Assembly (NCBI GenBank): GCA_014238945.1
Contig: JABAAB010000026.1
Span: 1-64,000, forward strand
Length of the DNA: 64,000 nt
From: Lysobacterales bacterium
GTDB taxonomy: Bacteria; Pseudomonadota; Gammaproteobacteria; Xanthomonadales; SZUA-36
Direction: 5' to 3'
The translations under genes and the position numbers were made by a program. Shown piece by piece: positions 55,504-63,876 of the stretch. Positions within the stretch are counted from its first letter, which is position 1; each line of letters opens with the position of its first letter. The notes below the pieces were generated by a model, which worked only from the letters and a program-made list of their open reading frames with translations, searched no databases and had not been told where the DNA came from.

Positions 55504-55611
55504 GGTCGACCAGTATACCCTAAATGTAGTATTGCTTTCCAGCTGATTGATTTTAATGACTAATTTGGAAAGGTGCTGGGGCCCTCTTTTGACGGATTCC
55601 CGCTGTGGACG

Positions 55612-56265
55612 TCACGATATCCTGATGCCTTCATTGGTCGCGATCAACACCAGGTCGGCAGGGCGTATTGCAAATAATCCGCAGGTCACTACCCCGGGCA
55701 AATTATTGATGGCTTTTTCCATGGCAACGGGGTCAACCAGGTCCAGGTTGTGGATATCCAGAATCCAGTTGCCGTTGTCGCTAGTGAAGTTTTCACGCCA
55801 CTGTGGTTGACCGCCCAGAGCAACCATTTTGCGTGCCACCAGGCTGCGTGCCAGCGGAATCACTTCCACTGGCAGGGGAAACTTGCCAAGCACACCGACC
55901 TGTTTGCTCTCATCTGCAATGCAGACAAACTTTCTACTTGCTGCCGCAACAATTTTTTCACGTGTCAGGGCACCACCGCCGCCCTTGATCAGACGCCGAT
56001 GCTGGTCGAATTCGTCTGCACCGTCGATGTACACATCCAGACCACCGGTCTGGTTCAGGTCCACCACGCGTATTCCCGCCGCCTGCAGTAACTTGGTGGT
56101 CGCTTCAGAACTGGAGACCGCCGATTCAATTCTCATGCGGCTGTGCACCAATGCCTCGATAAAACAGTTGACCGTGCTGCCGGTACCCACGCCAATGACA
56201 CTGTCTGGTTCAACATAATCCAGCGCGGCTTTACCGACCATGCGCTTGAGGTCATCCTGGTTCAT
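55612..56265 (-). CDS. rpiA: Ribose-5-phosphate isomerase A
   Basis: RpiA interconverts ribose-5-phosphate and ribulose-5-phosphate in the pentose phosphate pathway. The 217-residue product has [17 protein letters not shown] (phosphate binding), [20 protein letters not shown] with the catalytic acid and Lys, and the C-terminal [17 protein letters not shown]. Length matches E. coli RpiA (219). The start at 56265 overlaps the EVE gene stop as ATGA, which fixes it better than the ATG ten codons upstream. It ends the fau-EVE-rpiA series on this strand. Confidence 0.96.
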   Translation of the reverse strand: MNQDDLKRMVGKAALDYVEPDSVIGVGTGSTVNCFIEALVHSRMRIESAVSSSEATTKLLQAAGIRVVDLNQTGGLDVYIDGADEFDQHRRLIKGGGGALTREKIVAAASRKFVCIADESKQVGVLGKFPLPVEVIPLARSLVARKMVALGGQPQWRENFTSDNGNWILDIHNLDLVDPVAMEKAINNLPGVVTCGLFAIRPADLVLIATNEGIRIS

Positions 56266-56729
56266 GCGGCTTTCAAAGACATGATGAAATCCCATTGCTC
56301 ATCGGCGACCGGCATAACCGACAAGCGATTTCCCCGGCGTATCAACGCCAGGTCACCCAGGATCACGGCGTGTTCCTTGATCTCTTTCAGGGAAATAGGA
56401 TGATCCAGTTTGCTGACCAGTTTTATATCCACCAGGAACCAGCGTGGATTGACGGGATCGCTTTTTGGGTCAAAGTACCTTGATTCCGGGTTGGTGGCTT
56501 CCGGATCCGGGTAGGGGTCCGAAGCGATTTCCGCAATACCGACAATGGCGGGCAGGGGGGTGTTGGAATGGTAGAAAAACACCCGGTCACCGGGTTTCAT
56601 ATCATCACGCATGAAGTTACGCGCCTGGTAATTTCGTACGTGTTTCCAATAGCGGGTTTTACCGGGGCATGCGGCCAGATCATCTATGCTAAAAACTTCC
56701 GGTTCACTCTTAACCAGCCAGTGCTTCAT
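56262..56729 (-). CDS. EVE domain-containing protein
   Basis: EVE domains are PUA-related folds that bind modified bases in DNA or RNA; the cellular role of the stand-alone form is unclear. The 155-residue protein shows the family signature: [18 protein letters not shown] at the start, [21 protein letters not shown] with the conserved Arg-Asn-Tyr-Gln-Ala, VFFYHSN, and WFLVDIKLV. Its stop overlaps the rpiA start by four bases. This gene order with fau and rpiA is common in Gammaproteobacteria. Confidence 0.93.
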   Translation of the reverse strand: MKHWLVKSEPEVFSIDDLAACPGKTRYWKHVRNYQARNFMRDDMKPGDRVFFYHSNTPLPAIVGIAEIASDPYPDPEATNPESRYFDPKSDPVNPRWFLVDIKLVSKLDHPISLKEIKEHAVILGDLALIRRGNRLSVMPVADEQWDFIMSLKAA

Positions 56730-56792
56730 TTTCTTGCTCCATTTGTGTGCTCAAGTCCAATATTGATGGTTGCTGAAAAGCCTAATTATTTA

Positions 56793-57425
56793 TCAAGGAT
56801 CTCCCAGGGTAAACCATCCATTTTCATTGACGACACCATGTAAGGGAATATCCCATTCATCGACACCCATCTCGGCTGTTTCCTGCAAACTATAAGCAAT
56901 TCCAGCCTTCAGTGGGGTGGACATTTTATTTAGCTTTGCAAGCTGTCGGTCATAGTAACCTCCACCCATACCCAGACGATTGCCAAACCGGTCATAGCCG
57001 ACCATGGGGATTAGCAGGATATCGAATTCACTTATCATTTTGATTGCTGTGTGTTGTGGCTCATAGATGCCAAAACTGTTCTGTTCGAGTTGGGTATCGC
57101 GATGCCAGTGATGAAAATTCATCGTATTTTCTGAGGCCGAACCAATCACGGGTAATGCAATTTCACCACCCAGGTCCCAAAGACGCCTGCAAACCGGAGT
57201 AATATCCGGTTCACCGTCAAAAGGCCAGAATGCAGCGATGGAAAGGTTTCCGGATACCGGAATCCTTGAGTCAATCAGTTGATACAGGTGCTGCCTGATT
57301 AAATCATCAAAGTCCGATCGCTGGGACAGCGCAAGGTCCAGACGACGGGCACGCAGTTGCTGACGTAACTCTGCTTTGGCAGCTTGATGGGGCTGTATAC
57401 CGGATTGATTACTTGACTGACCCAT
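56793..57425 (-). CDS. 5-formyltetrahydrofolate cyclo-ligase
   Basis: The enzyme uses ATP to convert 5-formyl-THF to 5,10-methenyl-THF, recycling the stored folate. It corresponds to E. coli YgfA/Fau. The 210-residue protein has RQQLRARRLDL near the start (a basic ATP-binding segment), SIAAFWPFDGEPDI, IPMVGYDRFGNRLGMGGGYYDR with the typical GGGYYDR, and KAGIAYSLQET at the end. It follows the 6S RNA gene on the same strand, as in E. coli (ssrS-fau). Confidence 0.94.
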   Translation of the reverse strand: MGQSSNQSGIQPHQAAKAELRQQLRARRLDLALSQRSDFDDLIRQHLYQLIDSRIPVSGNLSIAAFWPFDGEPDITPVCRRLWDLGGEIALPVIGSASENTMNFHHWHRDTQLEQNSFGIYEPQHTAIKMISEFDILLIPMVGYDRFGNRLGMGGGYYDRQLAKLNKMSTPLKAGIAYSLQETAEMGVDEWDIPLHGVVNENGWFTLGDP

Positions 57426-57484
57426 ATCTGGTTACATTATTGAATGGTTGTGGAATTGACAATATCAGGCACAGGGATGGGAGT

Positions 57485-57675
57485 GATGCCCTCTGAGATG
57501 CCGCTGCTGACCCAATGACCTTGAACCAAGGGTTCAGGTGGGACGGCGCTCCGGGCTTCAGGCTTTTCGCACATTGGCGAACATGCACACCAGCACTCGG
57601 GTTGAGCATCCCCAGGTCATAAATTAGGGACAAGGTATTAATTGAGCCAACTGGCAAACACCACAGAGGGCAGTT
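57485..57675 (-). ncRNA. ssrS: 6S RNA
   Basis: 6S RNA binds sigma-70 RNA polymerase and slows transcription in stationary phase. On the minus strand the ends pair as GCCCTCTG (57664-57671) with CAGAGGGC (57488-57495). The 3' part reads ACCCTTGGTTCAAGG, then CAGCGGCATCTCAGAGG, matching the E. coli 6S 3' region (CCTTGGTTCAAGG palindrome and GGCGGCATCTCGGAG). It sits between zapA and the 5-formyl-THF cyclo-ligase gene, its usual place. The exact ends are estimated; about 190 nucleotides. A chance frame of 82 codons covers the same place and should not be called. Confidence 0.88.
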
Positions 57676-57689
57676 CCATTCTAATCCAA

Positions 57690-57986
57690 TTAGCCTTCGA
57701 GCGCACTATCGAGCTCATCAGCCAGTATACGGATGCGGCTGTCAAATTTCTCTACGCGGTTTTTTTCGTGTGTTTGCATTTTCAGCAATTCATTGGAAAG
57801 GTTCAGCGCGGTCATTACCGCAACCCTTTCCAGGGTCATCAGTCGCCCCACCCCCTTGATGGAACGCATACGTTCATCAAGGAATTCGGCAGCGGCTTTC
57901 AGGTCCTTGCGTTCTTCTGGATCGCTGGCAAATTGATATTCCCGGTCGAGTATCATGACCGAGATAGGTTCAGTGGTCTTATCCAT
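57690..57986 (-). CDS. zapA: Cell division protein ZapA
   Basis: ZapA binds and bundles FtsZ filaments at the division ring. The 98-residue protein has the N-terminal SVMILDREYQFASDPEERKDL, then a long coiled coil (about 25-95) with ERMRSIKGVGRLMTLERVAVM and ILADELDSALE. Length matches the family. It starts six bases after the stop of the coiled-coil gene and is followed by the 6S RNA gene. Confidence 0.95.
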   Translation of the reverse strand: MDKTTEPISVMILDREYQFASDPEERKDLKAAAEFLDERMRSIKGVGRLMTLERVAVMTALNLSNELLKMQTHEKNRVEKFDSRIRILADELDSALEG

Positions 57987-57992
57987 ATTGGT

Positions 57993-58214
57993 TCAGGCTT
58001 GTTCCAGTCCCTTGAGGCGATTGATCATGGCCTCGACTTTTGTTCGTGCGTCATCGTTCTTGGCGACCAGTGATGCCCGTTCCGCCACCAGTGAATCCTG
58101 GCGGGTGTGCAGTGATCGGTTTTCTTCACGCAGTTTTTCGATTTGGCCGAGCAATGTATGCAACTGCTTTTCCAGCCTACGCAGATCTTTGTCTGTCTGT
58201 TCTAAGGAATCCAT
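57993..58214 (-). CDS. TIGR02449-type small coiled-coil protein (ZapB-like)
   Basis: The 73-residue protein is one coiled coil (LEKQLHTLLGQIEKLREEN, then ERASLVAKNDDARTKVEAMI), as in the TIGR02449 family found just before zapA in Gammaproteobacteria. A role at the division ring next to ZapA is likely but not proven. The ATG at 58214 is chosen because it has the family start MDSLEQ and lies exactly where a promoter at 58221-58249 would start transcription; the open frame upstream is not conserved in type. Confidence 0.8.
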   Translation of the reverse strand: MDSLEQTDKDLRRLEKQLHTLLGQIEKLREENRSLHTRQDSLVAERASLVAKNDDARTKVEAMINRLKGLEQA

Positions 58215-58220
58215 GACAAC

Positions 58221-58249
58221 ACTATAATTTGGCTGGTAATTAGGGTCAA
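58221..58249 (-). promoter_or_regulatory. Sigma-70 promoter, possibly leaderless
   Basis: On the minus strand TTGACC (58249-58244), a 17-base spacer and TATAGT (58226-58221) fit the sigma-70 pattern at five of six positions each. The ATG of the coiled-coil gene begins seven bases after the -10 box, where the transcript should start. That predicts a leaderless mRNA for the coiled-coil/zapA/6S transcription unit. Confidence 0.6.
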
Positions 58250-58317
58250 TCAGCAATCTGCTGATGATTGATGGTGTAGTTACTGCTAACATCGCCATTC
58301 TTATCCTGATTGACCGA

Positions 58318-58890
58318 ATGAGACCCGATATGACGGCCACCCAGTTACCCGATTTTGAACATACCCTGGCGATCGCAAAGGGTAACCTTGATGCACCGGA
58401 ACTTGCGGAGTGCCACGGTATTGCCTGTGGTTTACTGAGTCGTCAGCCTGAAAGCAGTGTGGATGTGTATATTGGCCTGCTGGATATGCTGGAACTGGTT
58501 AATGCGCCGGGTACCGGTCTGAAGATTTCACTTGAGGAATTATTGAACTCAACCCGTGTGCAGCTGGCGGATGAGGACTTGGGTCTGTCCCTGTGGTTAC
58601 CTGATGACAATGAGCTACTGGAGGAACGCACCATGGCGTTGTCGCACTGGTGCAGCGGATATATGGCGGGTCTGGGCGGCAGTGATGATGATACGCTAAA
58701 AGCCCTGTCGGAAGACGCCAACGAGGCGCTGAAGGATCTGGAACAGATTGCCAGGGCTGATGTTACCGACACCAGCGAAAGTGAAGAAGACGAAAATGCA
58801 TTTGTTGAAATAGTTGAATACATCCGGGTCGTCATCCTGATGATCAGGGAGGATCTGCGTGGCCCCGATGGCCAGGATATGATTCATTAA
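58318..58890 (+). CDS. ygfB: YgfB/UPF0149 family protein
   Basis: This is the YecA/UPF0149 group, of unknown or regulatory role in most bacteria. The 190-residue acidic protein has ELAECHGIACGLLS at the start, typical for the family, and a middle segment HWCSGYMAGLGGSDDDTLKALSED with the conserved Trp-Cys. A start at 58330 (MTATQLPDFEH) would also fit; the frame is open further up to 58264 with no conserved start. It is divergent from the zapA unit and 59 bases before pepP, the usual gammaproteobacterial order ygfB-pepP-ubiH. Confidence 0.88.
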   Translation: MRPDMTATQLPDFEHTLAIAKGNLDAPELAECHGIACGLLSRQPESSVDVYIGLLDMLELVNAPGTGLKISLEELLNSTRVQLADEDLGLSLWLPDDNELLEERTMALSHWCSGYMAGLGGSDDDTLKALSEDANEALKDLEQIARADVTDTSESEEDENAFVEIVEYIRVVILMIREDLRGPDGQDMIH

Positions 58891-58949
58891 AAAGGCAGAT
58901 TGCCTGCCGGAAAACCCTAACTAAATCAAGGTTAAGCTCTGAAACCAAG

Positions 58950-60257
58950 ATGATAAAACAAAAAGAATTTGCGAAACGCCGGTTGCAGCTGATGGATATG
59001 GTGGGTGAAGGGGCCGTCACCATCATTCGGGCCGCCTCCGAGAAGATCAGGAATAATGATGCCCACTATCCCTATCGACAGGACAGTGATTTCCTTTACC
59101 TGAGTGGTTTTCAGGAACCGGAGGCGATGATGGTACTGCTCTCCGGTGAAAACGAAGGTCAATCCATCCTGTTTTGCCGGGAAAGAGACCGCTATTACGA
59201 ATTGTGGAATGGCCCGATGGCGGGCACCCGGGGTGCCCTTGAAGATTATGGTTTCGACCAGGCCTGGCCTGTCAGTGAAATGAAACGTCGGCTGCCAAAA
59301 TTGTTGCATGATCGGGACAGAATCTACTACGACCTGGGCAAGGATTCGGAATTCGATCAACTGCTCATCGGCTGGATGAACGAGTTTCGAAGCAAGACTC
59401 GCAAGAAGTTTCATACTCCCGATGAAATTACTGCGCTCGACAACAATCTGCACGAGTTGCGCCTGTTCAAGAGCCGCACCGAAATAACTGCGATGAAAAA
59501 GGCTGCACGGGTCGCGGCCAGTGCACACCGTCGGGCCATGAGAATTTGTAAACCGGGTTTAACCGAGGCTGACATCCATGCTGAGTTGTTACATACATTC
59601 ACCAGTAACCAGTGCGAATCGGCCTATGTACCGATAGTCGGAGGCGGAGCCAACGCCTGCATTTTGCATTACATCAGGAATCGCGATCCGCTCAACGACG
59701 GTGATTTGCTGCTCATTGATGCCGGTGCCGAATACGATGGATATGCATCTGATATCACCCGTACATTTCCGGTCAATGGCAAGTACACCGGTGCCCAGAA
59801 AGAACTCTATGAGGTGGTGCTGGCGGCGCAGTTGGCCGCCATTGAAGCAGTTCGGCCGGGCACACCCTGGGAGCATGTACACGAGGTTGCTGTGCGTGTT
59901 GCCACCGAGGGAATGATCGAATTGGGCATACTGAAGTCCAGTCTTGATGAGGCGCTGGAAGACGAACATTTCAAGGAGTTTTACGTACACAATACAGGTC
60001 ATTGGCTGGGTCTTGATGTGCATGATGTGGGTGAGTACGAGATTGATGGACATTCACGTGTGCTGGAAGCAGGCATGGTACTTACGGTGGAACCCGGAAT
60101 TTACATTCCTCCTTCGGCAACTTCCGTGGCCGAGGACTGGCGTGGGGTTGGTATCCGTATTGAAGACGATGTGGCCGTGACCAGGGACGGCCCGGATGTG
60201 TTGACGTCCGATGTCTGCAAGACCATCAATGAAGTAGAAGCCCTGATGGCTGAGTGA
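58950..60257 (+). CDS. pepP: Xaa-Pro aminopeptidase
   Basis: PepP removes N-terminal residues that precede proline and needs two Mn ions. The 435-residue protein has the N-terminal creatinase-like domain (FAKRRLQLMDMVGEGAV, DSDFLYLSGFQEPEA) and the C-terminal pita-bread domain. Metal ligands are the Asp in LIDAGAEYDGYASDITRTFP (both Asp), the His in HNTGHWLGLDVHDVG, and Glu in VLTVEPGIYIP and GIRIEDDVAVT. All are present. It lies between ygfB and ubiH and is followed by ubiH after 15 bases. Confidence 0.96.
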   Translation: MIKQKEFAKRRLQLMDMVGEGAVTIIRAASEKIRNNDAHYPYRQDSDFLYLSGFQEPEAMMVLLSGENEGQSILFCRERDRYYELWNGPMAGTRGALEDYGFDQAWPVSEMKRRLPKLLHDRDRIYYDLGKDSEFDQLLIGWMNEFRSKTRKKFHTPDEITALDNNLHELRLFKSRTEITAMKKAARVAASAHRRAMRICKPGLTEADIHAELLHTFTSNQCESAYVPIVGGGANACILHYIRNRDPLNDGDLLLIDAGAEYDGYASDITRTFPVNGKYTGAQKELYEVVLAAQLAAIEAVRPGTPWEHVHEVAVRVATEGMIELGILKSSLDEALEDEHFKEFYVHNTGHWLGLDVHDVGEYEIDGHSRVLEAGMVLTVEPGIYIPPSATSVAEDWRGVGIRIEDDVAVTRDGPDVLTSDVCKTINEVEALMAE

Positions 60258-60272
60258 GCTGGCGGGTTCGGC

Positions 60273-61493
60273 GTGCGGGGATGTGACATTGCAATCGTTG
60301 GCGGTGGTCTCGCCGGTGCAAGCCTGGCCACGGCCCTTGCGCCGCTGGGATATGACATTTGTATCATTGAGGCAGTGGAATTCAAAACGGACGGGCAACC
60401 CAGTTATGATGACCGGACACTGGCACTGAGTCACAGTTCATGCCAGATACTCAGGGGGATAGGGCTTTGGGAATCACTCGAGGCTGACGCAACCGCGATA
60501 CGAAAAATCACGGTAACCGAATTTGAACGTCCGGGTCAGGTGGTGCTGGATGCCGTTGATATGGGGTTGAGCGAGTTTGGCCACGTTGTAGAGGCACGCC
60601 GCTTCGGTGCCCATGTCACTCGCATTCTGTCGAACACAAACAACATCAGGGTGTTATGTCCTGCCCGTGTAATGGGTGTTGAAACAGCTGGTCAAAAAAA
60701 TACACTGCAGATTGAATCAGAAGGCGTTGAAGACAAGCTGACCGCCAGCTTGGTGGTGGCAGCCGACGGTGCCAACTCATTTGTCCGTACTCACCTGGGG
60801 ATTGCCGGACAATCCCACGACTATGGTCAGACAGCCATCATTTGCAATATCACACCGGAATTTACTCATGACGGCCGGGCCTTTGAGTGCCTGACAACCA
60901 CGGGGCCTTTCGCTGTATTACCGCATACAGGAAAAAGATGCGGGCTGGTCTGGTCGGTCGCCAGTGATCAGGCCGAGCATCTGCTTGGACTGGAGGACGA
61001 AGAATTCATGAAGAATGCGCAGGATCGCTTTGGTTCCTGTCTGGGCGCGTTCAAAAAGGTCGGTAAGCGCACTGCTTACCCGTTAAGACTGGTCCGATCC
61101 ATTGAGGATATCGGCCAACGGTTGGTGATCCTGGGTAACGCCGCCCATGCCATCCACCCGGTTGGGGCACAGGGATTTAACCTGGCCCTGAGAGATGTGG
61201 CCGTTCTTGCCGAGGTACTGGCTGATGATGAGCATGGTGACCCCGGGAATGCCGGGTTGCTGCATCAATACAGCCATTGGAGGGGGCCTGACCAGGACAA
61301 GACCATTCGTTATTCAGATGGCCTGACACGATTGTTTTCCCACCCGTCTGCGCTGGTGGCAGGATTCAGATCGACCGGATTGCTGGCCCATGCACTGATA
61401 CCGGGGCTGAGACGTCGCCTGGCGATCAATGCCATGGGATACAGGGGCAGGATTCCCCGTTTGGCGCTGGGTGAAAGGCTGGTCATTGCATGA
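60273..61493 (+). CDS. ubiH: 2-octaprenyl-6-methoxyphenol hydroxylase
   Basis: UbiH is an FAD monooxygenase that hydroxylates the ring in ubiquinone synthesis. The 406-residue protein starts at GTG (no ATG fits) with the FAD motif IAIVGGGLAGASLATALAP (about 7-25), then DGQPSYDDRTLALSHSS, the usual UbiH DDR-T/S motif, and LGNAAHAIHPVGAQGFNLALRD near 285-306. Its TGA overlaps the next gene's ATG by four bases. It follows pepP closely, as in other Gammaproteobacteria. Confidence 0.92.
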   Translation: MRGCDIAIVGGGLAGASLATALAPLGYDICIIEAVEFKTDGQPSYDDRTLALSHSSCQILRGIGLWESLEADATAIRKITVTEFERPGQVVLDAVDMGLSEFGHVVEARRFGAHVTRILSNTNNIRVLCPARVMGVETAGQKNTLQIESEGVEDKLTASLVVAADGANSFVRTHLGIAGQSHDYGQTAIICNITPEFTHDGRAFECLTTTGPFAVLPHTGKRCGLVWSVASDQAEHLLGLEDEEFMKNAQDRFGSCLGAFKKVGKRTAYPLRLVRSIEDIGQRLVILGNAAHAIHPVGAQGFNLALRDVAVLAEVLADDEHGDPGNAGLLHQYSHWRGPDQDKTIRYSDGLTRLFSHPSALVAGFRSTGLLAHALIPGLRRRLAINAMGYRGRIPRLALGERLVIA

Positions 61494-62764
61494 CTGGCCG
61501 GCGACTGCACAGACAATCTCTGCAGCCGGGTGCCAGGCATTATGATGTGATCATTATCGGAGCCGGTATGGTGGGTGCGACACTGGCCAGTCTGCTGGCG
61601 CGTGGTGGTTTTTCGATTGCGTTGGTGGAAGCAATGGAACCACGGCCGTATGACCACAATATTGATGTTGGTTTGCGGGTTTCGGCGGTTTCACCGGGGT
61701 CAGCGGCAGTTCTGGACCAGGCCGGAGCCTGGAAAATCATCAGCGAACAACGCCATCGACCGTACAGACGTATGCAGGTCGAGGATGGTGCGGAGCTGGA
61801 ACCACTTCTTTTTGACGCACCCGCATTCAACCTGGAAAGACTGGGAACCATCATTGAAAACGATCTGGTCCAGTCGTCTTTGTGGCGGGTGGTAACTTCG
61901 GCCGGACTGGTGGACATTTTTTGTCCGGATCAATTGGACCAATTGAATTGCGATGGGAAATTGAGCCGGGTAAGTCTGACCAGTGGTACCCCGATCAGCG
62001 CCGACCTGTTGGTCGCTGCAGACGGTGCGGCATCACCTGTGCGCAGGGCGATGGGAATCCGGCAGGATCACTGGGTCTACAATCAATGTGGTCTGGTGAC
62101 GGTGGTGGCAAAACAAAGACCCAACCCCGGAGTTGCCTGGCAACGGTTTTTGCCAGGCGGTCCATTGGCATTCCTGCCGCTGGCAGACGGGCGTTCATCC
62201 ATCGTCTGGACCCGCCCAACAGCGCAGGCGGAGCAACTGTTGGACATGGACAATTCGGATTTCATCACGGAATTGGACCACGCCAGCATGGGCTGGTTGG
62301 GTAAAGTGGAGTCCTGCGGACCACGGGCGGTGTTCCCCCTGAGTATGCGTCTGAGTGAATGTTATGTCTCTAAACGGGTGGTATTGATGGGCGATGCGGC
62401 CCACGTAGTCCACCCTCTGGCGGGGCAGGGTGTTAATTTGGGTCTGGCAGATGCTGCGGCATTGACCGAATTGCTCATACACACACGCCTGGCCGGCGGG
62501 GACATCGGGGACGCCCGTTTGTTGCGGAACTATGACCGCTGGCGCCGTTCTGAATCCGAACTGATGTCCTATGGTATTCATACGCTGCGTAGCCTGTTCA
62601 ATGCAGATGCCCTGACGCCATTGAGACGTATCGGTCTTGCTGCAGTCAGGCGCAGTTGGACCTTGAAGGACATGTTTTTGCAACAGGCAGCAGGGCTGGG
62701 TGCAAATGCTCCCAAAATGGCCACGGGTACCGCGCTGAAAACGCTCTTGCAGGGCAATGATTGA
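61490..62764 (+). CDS. UbiH/UbiF/VisC/COQ6-family FAD hydroxylase
   Basis: The second monooxygenase of the pair has 424 residues, with the FAD motif VIIGAGMVGATLASLLA near 17-33, DVGLRVSAVSPGS, and MGDAAHVVHPLAGQGVNLGLAD, the family signature. It fits UbiI (VisC) by gene order after ubiH, but UbiF or a broad-range hydroxylase cannot be excluded. The ATG lies in the ubiH stop (ATGA), so translation is coupled. It would hydroxylate another ring position in ubiquinone synthesis. Confidence 0.9.
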   Translation: MTGRRLHRQSLQPGARHYDVIIIGAGMVGATLASLLARGGFSIALVEAMEPRPYDHNIDVGLRVSAVSPGSAAVLDQAGAWKIISEQRHRPYRRMQVEDGAELEPLLFDAPAFNLERLGTIIENDLVQSSLWRVVTSAGLVDIFCPDQLDQLNCDGKLSRVSLTSGTPISADLLVAADGAASPVRRAMGIRQDHWVYNQCGLVTVVAKQRPNPGVAWQRFLPGGPLAFLPLADGRSSIVWTRPTAQAEQLLDMDNSDFITELDHASMGWLGKVESCGPRAVFPLSMRLSECYVSKRVVLMGDAAHVVHPLAGQGVNLGLADAAALTELLIHTRLAGGDIGDARLLRNYDRWRRSESELMSYGIHTLRSLFNADALTPLRRIGLAAVRRSWTLKDMFLQQAAGLGANAPKMATGTALKTLLQGND

Positions 62765-62879
62765 CCCCCCCTTGTATTCAGCGCTGATATTTGTTCTATT
62801 ATTTGCTCAACAGTGCCCGTCATTTACCATCCGGTAGATCAAGGGAGAGTAGTAATCATCACTTAAAAAGGACGCAAAC

Positions 62880-63836
62880 GTGATCTATAACAACATTCTG
62901 GATACCATCGGCAATACCCCAACAGTTCGTGTTGGCAAGCTGGCACCTGAAGGTATTGATATGTACGTTAAAGTCGAGGCCTTCAATCCCATGGGTTCGG
63001 TCAAGGACCGACTGGCCATTGGCATCATCGAGGATGCCGAGCGCAGAGGAAACCTGAGTCCGGGTCAGACGGTGGTCGAGGCGACCTCGGGCAATACAGG
63101 CATTGCACTGGCCATGGTGTGCGCGGTCAAAGGCTATCCTTTTGTTTCTGTGATGGCTGATTCGTTTTCGATAGAACGACGCAAATTGATGCGTGCACTG
63201 GGCGCCAAACTGGTATTGACGCCAGCGGCAGAACGCGGAACAGGAATGGTACGGGTGGCCGAAGCGCTGGCCAATAAAAACGGCTGGTTCCTGACCGAAC
63301 AGTTTGATAACCCGGCCAATCCGGACTACCACCGTAACACCACCGGGCCGGAAATAATCCGTGATTTTGCCGGCCGGCGGCTGGATTATTATGTCTCCGG
63401 TTATGGTACAGGTGGCACCATCAGCGGTGCAGGTGAAATCATCAGGCTGGCCCGTCCGGATGTAAAGATCATAGCAACAGAACCGGAAGCTGCCGCGTTG
63501 CTGGGCGGCAAGGAGTGGGCCCCACACAAGATCCAGGGCTGGACGCCGGACTTTATCCCCTCGGTACTCGATCGCGAGGTCATGGATGAAGTGATAACAG
63601 TGACCGATGACGAGGCCATCGCCACGGCCAGGGATCTGGCCATGAAGGAAGGTATTTTCTGTGGGATTTCCTCAGGAGGAACCTTTGCAGCTGCATTGAA
63701 AGTTGCGGCGCGTGCTGATGCCGGTACTGCCATCCTGGCCATGCTGCCCGATACCGGGGAGCGCTATCTTTCAACCCCCTTGTTCGAGGGTGTCAAAGAA
63801 GGATCAGATGACGAGTTACTCGAAGGACTGGAGTAG
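62880..63836 (+). CDS. cysK: Cysteine synthase A
   Basis: CysK makes cysteine from O-acetylserine and sulfide with pyridoxal phosphate. The 318-residue protein has NPMGSVKDR with PLP-Lys42, TSGNTG (substrate loop), GTGGTISGAG for the phosphate of PLP, and GISSGGTF at the end. The family usually has NPAGSVKDR; Met at the third place is a minor variant. The start GTG at 62880 follows AAGGA at a good distance; no ATG is in place. A possible hairpin follows the stop. The sequence cannot exclude a cystathionine beta-synthase-like side activity, but CysK is most likely. Confidence 0.9.
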   Translation: MIYNNILDTIGNTPTVRVGKLAPEGIDMYVKVEAFNPMGSVKDRLAIGIIEDAERRGNLSPGQTVVEATSGNTGIALAMVCAVKGYPFVSVMADSFSIERRKLMRALGAKLVLTPAAERGTGMVRVAEALANKNGWFLTEQFDNPANPDYHRNTTGPEIIRDFAGRRLDYYVSGYGTGGTISGAGEIIRLARPDVKIIATEPEAAALLGGKEWAPHKIQGWTPDFIPSVLDREVMDEVITVTDDEAIATARDLAMKEGIFCGISSGGTFAAALKVAARADAGTAILAMLPDTGERYLSTPLFEGVKEGSDDELLEGLE

Positions 63837-63851
63837 CCGGACACCATTTTT

Positions 63852-63872
63852 CGCGTAACGCGTTGCGTTTTT
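63852..63872 (+). terminator. Weak hairpin terminator after cysK
   Basis: CGTAA and TTGCG pair (one G-T) over a four-base loop, followed by five T. The stem is short, so this is a weak call. It could serve both convergent genes. Confidence 0.3.
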
Positions 63873-63876
63873 ATTG

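Noticed and set aside
57409..57657. Minus-strand frame of 82 codons
   Set aside because: It lies across the 6S RNA gene and overlaps the start of the cyclo-ligase gene.
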